DNA from: Actinomortierella ambigua
Lineage: Eukaryota; Mortierellomycota; Mortierellomycetes; Mortierellales; Mortierellaceae
Reading direction: 5' to 3'
Assembly (NCBI GenBank): GCA_016098155.1
Contig: JAAAJB010000067.1
Location: 24,320 to 88,319 of the forward strand
DNA: 64,000 nucleotides
Under the pieces are notes generated by a model. The model was not told the origin of the DNA and did no database searches. It saw only the letters and a list, made by a program, of their open reading frames with translations. Of the stretch, positions 10,162-23,300 are shown one piece after another; the first letter of the stretch is position 1, and the number at the start of each line of letters is the position of its first letter. Made by a program: the position numbers and the translations under genes.

Positions 10162-11394
10162 CTAGAGCTCGCCATGCTGCAGGCCCGATGGATGCTGCTT
10201 CTGAGCATCAGTCAGTGGCACGTACTATGATGACAAAACGATATAAAAAGTGTTGCAAACAAGTCCAGCCGTTAGCTTGGGTGTTGTAACTCCTCTAAAA
10301 TTTTAAGACAAGCCAGCTTCTGAGATAGCAGCACATGAGAACATATGGTTCAATTTTTTTTGGGGGGGGGGCGGAGGAGGGGGTCATGTGCCCATAGTTT
10401 CTTCGTTACCATAACATCCATGCTCTTGACCATGGTCACCTTGCCATGTTCGTCCTTGTCGACAACAAAGATGGCTTGCATGCCCTTTGGTCCCACTGGG
10501 ATAAACATCCGACCGGGTGCCTTGAGCTGATTGATCAGTTCCTTGGGCATATTCTCAGCCGCTGCGCCTACATGAATGCAATCGTATGGTGCCTCGCCTG
10601 GAAATCCGCCCCGACCATCTGCCACCTCGAAGCGCACGCGTCCACTGTCCAACAAGGCTGCGTTATCTGCTCGCACGTTCTCTTTGGCCTTTTCGACCAA
10701 CTCTGGGATGTGATCCACTGCAAACGAGATTCCAAATGAATGTGGTTAGAGACGCATAGTGAGCACCACACATGCACAAACAAAAAAAAAGTACATCTAT
10801 TGCCGTATCTGAATGGTCTCCACTTGCCTCCAACAACTCGTCCTTCCGGTCCAACGATATGGGCGATGCAAGTTGTCAGGTATCCACTTCCACTTCCCAC
10901 ATCGAGTACTAACATCCAAAAAAAAAAAGAGATATTGATGTGAGACTTTGCAGACAAGACAACGCCGATGTAAAAACAAGAGCATCTTTCTCCAAGCCCG
11001 AGATTAATTAATTGCCCACGGTATGGTTTAAAATACCTTTAGCGCCTTTGTCCAAGCAGCTCAGCAGAGCCTCTAGGGCAGCAGCATGCATGTGAGGTGC
11101 CGAGATGGTGGCACCATATCCGATTGTTTGAGGCGCATCCTATTTTACGAAGAAAAAAAAAGAGACTTTCTTAGAACACCCGATCTCTAAGAGGCTCAGA
11201 CCATCTCGATCACCCGAAGAAAAGACGCGAAAAAAAAACTCCGTTGTCGCTACCTCATATGGCCTAAACTTGGAATAATGCTTTCGGTCCACCGCCAACA
11301 TAGCATCGCGGACAGTTGGGGTGGCAATCAGATGCGCCTGAGCAAGGCGCTGTATCAACTCCTCGTTGGTAGAGCCCGAGCACCTCCAGGCCAT
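10162..11394 (-). CDS. pcm: Protein-L-isoaspartate O-methyltransferase
   Basis: Transfers methyl from S-adenosylmethionine to L-isoaspartyl residues, starting repair of aged proteins; the family is cytosolic. Five exons (11394-11254, 11139-11037, 10908-10828, 10717-10410, 10224-10162) give 231 residues, the usual family length. Landmarks are [16 protein letters not shown] at the N-terminus, [10 protein letters not shown], the substrate-side [17 protein letters not shown], the SAM-binding motif [22 protein letters not shown], and [12 protein letters not shown] with the late motif GRMFIPVG. The short last exon restores the family C-terminus [10 protein letters not shown]. Without it the frame would run on into a meaningless Pro/Lys end. 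Intron 3 begins GCAAGT instead of GT: with that GC-AG intron removed, VVG joins VDHIPE exactly as in the family. The start methionine matches the family MAWR-type start. Confidence 0.93.
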
Positions 11395-12069
11395 GGTTGA
11401 ACAGAAGCGTAAAAGTGGCAACAGGGAAAGAGGTGTGCTATAGTTTTGGAAGCAGAGGCGCGAGGGACTACAAGGAGAAAGAAAAGGGTTGGCTGGCTCT
11501 TAGGATGCAGTCGGCAGAACGAAGAATGTAATGCGATGAATTGAGATGAGAGAGAGAAAGGCTGTGTGCATGTATGGGTGTGTGATGTGTGGTGTGTGGG
11601 TGAGGGTGTGTGTATTTGTTCAGTCTCCTCTATCCCTAAAAAAGACTCGCTCGTAAAGTTTCAAATTTAGACAGGATGTAATCGCTTGTAATGGTGCCTT
11701 GGCCACAATTCTCGCAATGGTTGCAGCGCATATCTTGCCTCTTGCTGTGATTCTTGAGAGGCTGGTCAACCACCAATTTCAGCTGGGCACTCTTTGAGCT
11801 TCTTAATATTGGAAACACACTTGTCTAACAATGCCAATGCTCTCCCCTCACAAACCAAACTGAGTTGGTGACAGCGGGTTTGCATCATCCGATCCATGAA
11901 AGTGCTAGTTTGTGGTGTGGTACATGATTAAGAGAGCTTTGTATTGCATTTCATGTGAGGATGGAGAAGGGACCCAAAGGACGCAACAACCATGCGTCCC
12001 AGGGAATATGCAAAAAGATGAGGTAGGGAGTGAGGAAACAGCGGAACAAATTATATAGCAAAACGTGAA
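11395..12069. other. Intergenic region with short cysteine-containing minus-strand frames
   Basis: Between the methyltransferase start and the eIF4E-like stop. It has a GT-rich simple stretch (about 11558-11615) and two overlapping minus-strand frames. One runs from an ATG near 11898 for 43 codons and ends KKLKECPAEIGG. The other ends at 11636 and contains RCNHCENCGQG. Neither resembles a known family, and no splice model joins them convincingly. Confidence 0.4.
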
Positions 12070-15000
12070 TTATTGTCGCTGTTGCAGCCTTTGCTGATGC
12101 TTGGCTTCAGATGCTGCCATCGCCGCCGCTGTCATGGCTCGGACCTTCTCCTCCCGCAAACGCTCTCGCTCGGCGCGCTCCTTCTCTAGTCGCTCCTTGC
12201 CGAGCTGCATGATCCGCTCGATATCACTCGGGCGTTGGCCAAGAGGCGATGCCGCCGCCATTTGCTGCTCACGCTCACGCTTAGCAGCCTGCTCTTGCGC
12301 AAAAGCTTGGAACGACTGATATCCTCGATGACCTCCTCCGTTTTGAACCGGGCTACTGAGTCCTGAAGAAGCATGATGATGGCCGTTGATAGGAGATTGC
12401 GACGAAGTCGTGTTGGTGGTTGGAGGGTGCGTCGCTGCGGGGGGTACATGCGATTCTGTGCCAGGCGGTGCTCCTTCCTGGGCTGCTATGGCACCTGCTT
12501 CCTTGGCGGCGGCTTCCTTGGCAGCTGCCTGCTTGGCCATCTTCTCCTCCTTCTTGCTGTCAAAGTGCTTTTTGTACTTGGCAGTGCGCACCAGTTCCTC
12601 AGCTCCACTAGACGCAAGCTCCTGTGCAAGACGTCCTCGGATATGTGCCAGAGCCTCCGGTGTGTCGTCGGATCCTATCCACACTTCAATACGGTCACCA
12701 CGTGCTCGACGAGCAAAGACTATTTCGTTTGGATGTGTTTTAAAAAATAAAAATAAAAATAACATGCGGGTTAGAAAATCGTAAAAACCTTCACTAATGT
12801 TCATGTCCTTTCGATCATTGGATCACCACTTTACCTGCACCAGTGCCTTCGCCGTTCAAATCAAGGACATCGCCCGCCATGAGAATGAGCACGGTTTCCC
12901 AGACAACATCGAGAAGAGCTCGTGGAGCACAGATAGTAAGTCGGCCTCCATACTTGTTTCTCGGATCTTCCCAGATGGGCTTGATACCCTTCTTGAACCA
13001 GTGCAGGTTTTGGTTGACCTTCATCAACCCCGGGCGGACACGCTCGCGGACATACTTCCATGACGTTGCAAACTGAGGCACCGTATGGCACGTGAACAGA
13101 GGCGTGATAGCACTCGAGTAGGCGTCTTGTACACCATTCTTGTCCTTGGCTCGTGATGTATCCGAGAAGAAGAGCGTCCTGAAACACAATGAAACAGTAG
13201 TGATGATTGGTTAGGTTGGGTCATTCTCCTTTCCAACCAGCCCTTTTTCATATTAATTTGTTTGTTTGTTTGTTTGGTTTGGTTTGTTACCATTCATCGG
13301 AGAGCGGCATTTCGTCTGGGTACTGCCGATCAGCCAAAAAGGTCCGGATGCGCTGGAGCTCTTCCAGTTGAGCGTCGCCTTTGGCCCAGTTGGGGAAAAA
13401 GCCCTGTTGGATCATCGGTGTCGTGACTGGCAGTCGACTGTAATAGTCATCGTCATCGTCGCCAAACTCGCCTCCAGGCGTCATGGGCGTCATAGGGGTG
13501 CGCGGAGGGTGCTGCATAGGTCGCATCGAGAAGTAATCGCCCGTTCCATCACGACGTGGCGAAAACACAGCCGGTCCACCTTCGCTCACAGTCTGGAGGT
13601 GGGTGCCATGGTTCAGTCGTGTGGTCGTCAGGCGAGCAGGGCGCGGTCCCCGGCGATTGAGCTCCATTGGCGTCTCCGCTACTGAAGCACCTGAAACGTC
13701 ATTGGACGTCGTCTTTTCTGACGGGCTCGATGGTTCTTGTCCTGCCGACACAGACTCGCCACTATCCGAGTGCGATCCATTGGTCATCGCATCCAGCGAC
13801 GAAGGTGGCGCGAGTGTGCGAGGGCTGGTCGGAACAGACGACATGGCTGAGCCAGTCGCTGCCATGTTGTGTACAGGAACCCATGATGGTGTTTGAGGAA
13901 CCGGCGGAATATCGTCTGGATGCATATCTTTCTCGGCCCGACCTCGATTTTTCGAGCGAGAGCGAGAGCGCGATCTGGAGCGAGACCTTGTCTTCTTCTC
14001 AGGTGCCCCTGTTGCTTCTTCCTCGCCAGCCTCCATGACCGATGGTGGTGCTGCCGTTGCTGCCTCGTCCTTAAAAGCCTTGGTCTCACCCTCTACCTTT
14101 GCTTCCTTGTCCGCTGCGTTCTTTCGGCTTCGAGATCGTCGTCGACGGCTGGAAGGTGTCGTTGGCGTGGTAGGTGAGATTGGAGTCGGTGCATTTGCCT
14201 GCGCTGGCGATGGGTTGGTGTTACTGTTGACAAGGTTGAGAGGAGGGGGTGCAGCCTTGCGAGTGCGCGATGATAAAGTTGAGGTGGATGAGTCCGAAGG
14301 CGCGTCAGGATCGGAGGGCATCGTCGAAGCCATCGATACTCCTGTAGGTTTTGTAGATGGCGACGATGAGGCAGAGGGGGCAGCGCTGGTAGCAGTCTTT
14401 GTTCGAGCACCAGGGGGCCTATATGGCTGTGATGCAGACAAGGTTGGAGCTGCTGCTGCTGCGGCGACGCTGGATTCTGGCTCGTCTAAGGTGACCATGG
14501 AGGCCCACGACATGCGCTTGTCAGCTGCAGAGAGTGTTGTGTTGCCTACAGCATATGGTGGCAATGAGCCATGGTCAACGCGATCAAGTTGCTCTTCTTC
14601 CCGTGCTTCCTGTCCTGTTTGGTGCTCAGATGGCCTCGTCTGAAGTGGTGGCTCATTCTTGTGTCCTTGGCCAGAAGTGATCTCCTCACTTGAGAGTGAA
14701 TGAGCTTGAGGGTGTTGTCCTGTGTTCTCCCGTTGCTGTGCGTCCGACTTGTTCTCACACGCCTCATTTGTTGCAGACGCTCTTCTAGCTCCGGGCTCTG
14801 CTGTGCCGTCCTCATTGGAGCCGTGGCTCTCAATGTCAGCCACAGTTTGTTCCTCCTCCTCCTCCTCTTCTTCCTCCTGTTCCTCTTGCAGATTTTCTGG
14901 GCCGACAGTGCCGACCCTTGTCCACAAATCGAGCTCAGCATCACTGGCTCCCACAGGTAGACCATGCTGAACAAACGAGCTTGCAGTGGAGGCTGAGAGT

Positions 15001-15935
15001 TTGATTGTCAGCGTGGAGGATGGTAGCAGGGAGCTCGAATGGAACAGCTGTGGTTTCCGCTTGCGCGCAAAGGGCGAGATGGGGAGTGAGACATGCGCTT
15101 CAGCACCAGGGAGCTTGAGGCGAGGAGTGGTGTAGGCAGATGGGTACTCGTGGGGGACTGAGTAAGCGAAGAATGGCGGGACGGAAACTGCTGTGCGATC
15201 ACGACCCGATCTGCTCCCGACCATAGAGGCAGGTCTTGAGCCCGCCGGGGACGTAGTTGACGCAAATGAAGGAGCAAAGCTCGACGGAGCGGGTGACTTT
15301 GGCGATTGATCCAGCAAAGTGCTGGAGCTGGATGGGACGGAGCCGGCGAGTGCAGGCTTGGAAGGGGGCGAAGTGGTGGGGGTTGATTCGACAGAATGTT
15401 GGTCAGAAGTCAGTGCCAGTGAGCTGTCCAACAAAGCGGTCTTCGTGGGTGCAGCAGCTGTGGAGGCTGTGGAGGAACCATCTGTTACTGCTGAGGTCGA
15501 TGCAGATGCACTAGGGGTACGTTCTTCGAGAAGATCTACCGATGCCTTCGCGATAGCGTCCTTGAGATCCTTGACAGTGACAGTCGAACCGTTCCTGCTA
15601 TGTGTGCGAAAGTGGGTCTTGAGCTGCTCATGCCCTCGCGGCAGTGGAGGAGCAAGGGTCGTCGCCGACGACGACGGGTCTTGCAGAGGTTTTAACGACT
15701 CGTTCTCCCGAGGGCGATGTGCGAGGGCTGCTGTGGGCGAGTTGCCGCCAGTAGCATTGCTGTTGGCGGACAGCGGCGGGAAGACAAAATTGGGATTCAG
15801 CATGGGCACCGACCCAAAGCCACGCGACTTGCGCCTCGCCTGCATCATGGCCTGGCGCTCTGTGAGCGAAGAATGGTCCGCTGATGGACTGTGTTCATTT
15901 GCAAAGCTGGTCGAGTCCTGGCTGCCGTCTTGCAT
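12070..15935 (-). CDS. Very large eIF4E-family cap-binding protein
   Basis: Three exons (15935-13291, 13178-12835, 12719-12070) give 1212 residues. Residues 1-875 are a disordered extension with Ser/Pro/Thr-rich blocks, an acidic run of glutamates (about residue 355) and an RSRSRSRSRSK arginine-serine stretch. The eIF4E fold follows: PLSDEW|TLFFSDTSR, FKKGIKPIWEDP with the cap-stacking Trp-Glu pair, RGDRIEVWIG with the second phosphate-side Trp. The first cap-stacking Trp position appears as Tyr (VQDAYSSAITPL), as in 4E-HP-type class II members. The eIF4G/4E-BP-contact Trp is not at its usual place (QFATSWKYV). The C-terminus is a charged Ala/Lys and Gln coiled stretch. This suggests a cap-binding repressor or specialised initiation factor rather than canonical eIF4E; that is inference. 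The frame is open upstream to about 16049 without an ATG, so I use the first ATG at 15935. Confidence 0.88.
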
Positions 15936-16824
15936 TGTGGATGTCTCTTGTGGAGGGATGGGGTTGTTGGCGGGGGGAGGTGCGGGGGAATCGCTTTGCA
16001 ATCTCTGCTTGAGGTTGAGGGTGGAGCTTCTATTCCTCGCTCTCTTTCAAGTCGTATGAAGGATGACTAATGCGATTGCAAGCACACACGCAGGGACAAT
16101 ACAAAGGCGAAGGAAGAGGGGGTAGGAAGAGAAAGGGAGAAGAGAAAGAGAAAGAAATGAAATGAGTGGAATGAAAAGAAGGATGAGAGGAGAGAAAAAC
16201 GTGCGAGCTGGCCCTAAACTTTGTTTTTCACTCTCTTGGGTCAGTGGAGTGTCTGAGACTCACTGTTGTTCACAATGCGAGCACAAGAGTTGAGAGCAAT
16301 GGTGAGGCACACAGTTCATTTATCCATGATTCCATTCTTCTCGACAAGTACGATAACGGCATGTGTGGATCTCTGCTAGCGTGGAGCTGAGAGCAATCAA
16401 CCGTTGGGGAGAGAAGCCACAGGGGAGAAGAGGGTAACGGACAGGGGCGGGGGGGGGGCAATGCAAACACCTTGTCCCTTGCAGCATCAATCCTCCTGCT
16501 CTCGAGTCTAAGGTGGATGATGATCATGATAGTGGTGGTGCTGCATGAGTGTTGAATGTGTGCGTGTGTGCGTGTGTGCATGTGTATGTCTGTTTGTCTG
16601 CTGTATGTCTGTGTGCGTGATGGGCGTGGGGAGGGGACCGAGCAGATTGTGTATCTGTCACTCTCCCACTCCCACTCTTAATCTTGCTCTCTTTCTCCAA
16701 AGGTGGGATGGTATGGTACAGCTTCGACCAGCAAACAAAAGGGCGGTTGATCCTCGGCACACATCGGAAGGGTTCGTCAGACCCAAGGTGGACATTCCAA
16801 GTTAGACATGTTGAGTTATATTCG
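15936..16824. other. Promoter of the eIF4E-like gene and 3' flank of the Mic12-like gene
   Basis: No gene seen. Positions 16080-16200 are purine-rich on plus, giving a CT-rich leader on the eIF4E-like coding strand. Positions 16555-16620 are a TGTGTGCGTG simple-repeat stretch. Confidence 0.6.
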
Positions 16825-17264
16825 CTACCACTGTCTCCATTCATGAAAAGATGCTACGGCTCCTGCAAGTCCTGCATTCCAGTTCCACTGCGCTGCTCGC
16901 TTAACCTTGCCCCACATACTTGGCTCTCGCCTCCGTCGCCCCGAGATGGCAAGAATGTTCATTGTCTGAAGGAAGTCCTATTGGTAGTGAAGGCAACCAA
17001 AAAAAATAAAAAGACCGTCAGCTCTCCACATGCCTGCACGAAAAGCTCTGCAATGCACCACTTTCTCTGGGGGGCCAGAGTATTTACCTCATCACGAGCA
17101 AGCAAGGGAAGACCGTATTCGATTGTTCGTCGAAAGGCTTGCAGTGTTCGCTCAAAGGACTGGGTATCCCGGCGCAATTGATCTGAGAGGATCCCATACA
17201 CCGTTGCTGACGCGAGCACGCCTCCAGTGAACCCCAGCACTGACTGGGAGACTGGCATCGTCAT
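16825..17264 (-). CDS. Small mitochondrial inner-membrane protein, candidate MICOS subunit Mic12
   Basis: Two exons (17264-17088, 16977-16825) join in frame into 109 residues, matching the size of yeast Mic12 (Aim5). The N-terminus has a single hydrophobic, glycine-rich membrane segment (SVLGFTGGVLASATVYGI), followed by a charged helix (LRRDTQSFERTLQAFRRTIE). Exon 2 supplies the amphipathic, Trp-rich C-terminus (SMWGKVKRAAQWNWNAGL, ending FHEWRQW). Mic12 proteins have this layout: one N-terminal membrane segment, a coiled middle and a conserved Trp-containing end, and they help build cristae junctions. The identification rests on layout and size, not on strong sequence identity, so another small membrane protein is possible. 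The gene has GT-AG splice sites (GTAAAT donor) and lies 214 bp downstream of Dpm1 on the same strand. Confidence 0.6.
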
Positions 17265-17478
17265 TGCATCAGGAGTAGCCTCGGGCGAGGATGGAAGAAA
17301 TGGCGAAGCGCTGGGTGGATTCCTGAGGCAAATGGAGAGGGGAGGGCGGAGATGGAAGGGGCGAGTGCGTTGTGGTGAAAGAGGACCAATGAAAGAGATT
17401 TAATGTCAAAGACCCCCATTGATCTGCATTTTCCGCGATGAGAAATTTTGGTGGCGTTTGAACAAAGGAAATTTACTT

Positions 17479-20335
<2,857 letters not shown>

Positions 20336-23300
20336 ATGGCTCGACCAGGCCACTGTTTCCAGGTACTACACAGGCATCGATGCCCATGGGGGCATTCCTT
20401 GTTACTCTGGACCATCGTCTTGCTGGCCTCTTGCTTGAGAGCTGGTTACTCGAATGTCTTGGTCGACCGCCATGCCCCACCTCATCAACCGGCCCCTCAG
20501 GATGAACGGCCGTTGCAGCATTCCACACCACCCCTTGATTTCCAACTTGTTCAACCTTTACCGCTTCCCAGCAACCCCTTTGCGATGGGCAACAAGCAAG
20601 CAGCAAAAGTATCGAGTGACGAGCGAGTGTTTTCCTCCTTTGCTGCTGTTGTTGAACCCTCTCACTCTCATACCAGCGAGCAACACCCTCACCCATGGGA
20701 TGGACCACGCAAGCGTCAACTTCCCCCGTGGAATACCAACTCGAATGTTCATGCGGGCCAGGCGGACTCAGAGAGCGCAGAGGCGCCTTTATTAAGCGAC
20801 GTCTCCCTTCTTGAAGACTTTGAGGACGAGGATTCATCCGAGCAAGGTATGCCGCTCCGCATGCTACTTTTTTTATTTCACGGACAAAGGATTTTCGCCT
20901 TTGTTACAACTCGCCACATTTACTAACCGCTGCGTCTTGTCTCAGACTCGCCCTCAGGCACGGGAGGTATCAACGTTGCCGCAAATCGATCGCCGGCTTT
21001 GGCAACACCTCAGTCACCCCCAGTAGCGAGCTGGATATGCGACTCCCATATCACTCAGGGGCCTGGCTGGAACGGATCATTCCATAGCAACACACCAGAA
21101 GGAATGTACACAGGTGGTGCAAGGACATGCACTTGGACTGTCCAGACCGTCAACGATACATCTGGGCGCTATGTTGTAGCGCTTGGGTTTACCAACAACT
21201 TTCAACTAGTGTGCGGGTAACGTTTATTTATGACATTTTCTGTCCACCTCTCTGAGCGAGAGACCCCATACTCAAAGTGATTAATGCAGATGGATTGCGA
21301 GAGGCTCTCGAGTGATTAACGGACATGTGATTCTCTACGTTGCTTGCCATATACTTCCTTTAGAATGGACTATCTGACACTCTACGACGGCGACGACACG
21401 GGGTCGCCTGTCATCGCCAAACTATGTGGCAACATCTGGCAGAGCCGTACACAAACCTTTTACTCGTCGGGGACAACAATGACGGCTGTCCTCACCATCA
21501 GTGCCAACTCGCCAGGAGGTTATGGCTTTACTGCACAGTGGAGCTCCGTCAGTATGTGATGTTTGTGTGGTCAGGAAAAATGCGCATTGTGACTCCTGAG
21601 AATACCAGCAGCATTTTTCTTTCTTTGCCCGCCTTCCCGCCTTCTTGCACTTACTAATCCCGTCACGGGCTGTGGAAAAAAAATCTCTACTATAGGCCGC
21701 TGCGATGTGTGCGTTGGGGCAGGAACAGGAACGTGCAACAATTTTAAATGCCAATGTATCGGCAAGCGCGATGGACCAGTTTGTGAACGAGGTAACGAAA
21801 GTGTGATAGTGAGCACACCACAACCCAGGACTGTGGTCTATGCCTCCTATTTCCCTCATCTCGGGTTTGGCTGCTTACCTTCATTCACCCCTCCATATGT
21901 CACTGGATGCACATAGAAACAACTGGTACCAAGGACTTTAAGCCTCGATCGCAACATTCTATGGCCTACGACGCCCGCAACGATATGGTCTACATCACAG
22001 GAGGCATTGATGCGAGCGGCAGTGTTCTGTGGGATATGGTGTCGTACAGTTTCTCCAACAACAAGTGGAACGCCATTTCAACGAACCGTGCTCCTCGTCC
22101 GCGTTATGGTCACTGTTCGTTTGTCCACAATGAGAATCTCTACATCTTTGGCGGTATGTATGTCACCTCATCGGCAGAGATATGGATGTACAATGGCAAA
22201 ACCTGGACCGAGCAGCAGCCAATCAACCGCGATAGCCAGCCTCGAGGCACCGTTGGATCATCTTGTGTGCTGGTTACCAATGCCAACGTCACCACGCTCT
22301 ACGTCTTTGGTGGCACTGATAAGGAGGGTCAGATCAGCCGAGAGCTTACCACGTACAACTTTGAGTCTGGAAGCTGGGCGCCAGCCAGTCACCGTAACGC
22401 GGTCCCATTGACAGGCGCAACAGGTGTCTACCACAAAGCGACCAACTCGATTTACTATTTTGGAGGTACAACAAATCAGACCACCCGCAATGTCGTCATC
22501 TACCAATATGCCATCCAGGAAGCACTATGGTACGGACTGCCACCTCGGGTTGACCCGTTTACATACAGCCCTGTGCCACCAGCCACACCTGTGGGATCAC
22601 CGGCAGGAGCATCTTTAACGCCATCATCACCCGACGACAACGATGACGACAACTCGGACGGGGTAGTGGTGCAGACCGTGAATGCGACCTACGAGCCACC
22701 AGTGATGTACGACAGTGTCTCAAGCGTTTGGGCACCGGCGGATCTTGCAGGCGATGATTACGTTGTGATGTTTGGCGGTATGATACCATATGGCCCAGGC
22801 GTCAGGCTGCGCGAATCTAGTCAGCGATGTTACACTCCAACACTCGTGGTGTATGATCTTAATTGTCAAAATTGGACCACAATCGACATTCTCGACCCCA
22901 AACCACTTCTGAGGGCCAACCACACTATGCTGGTCAGACCGCCAGGTAGCGCGGGTTCAAGCAAGACAAACTGGACTGCGTTCATATTTGGCGGGTTTGA
23001 TGGCCAGGACCATAACGACATGGTCAACATCACTATACCCCTGGGAGACCAAAATGCAGGCGTCACCAATAGCTGTCGAGGTATGTACACTAATATGGGG
23101 CTCCGTATCCATTGCATCCTTTTTTATACGAGGTTGTTAAGGAAGAAGCTCACCCACTCTTATCTTTTTATCTTTTCTGCCACGATACTTTCTAGCACTC
23201 CGCTGGTGCAGTATGTATGACGACTGCATGTACTGCAACCGTAAACCCTACTGCTCTTTTGTCGATGGACTTTGCCTATTCGACACGGACAAGGCCAAAA

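Noticed and set aside
15936..16049. Extension of the eIF4E-like gene upstream of 15935
   Set aside because: The frame is open but has no ATG, and no convincing acceptor would add another exon.
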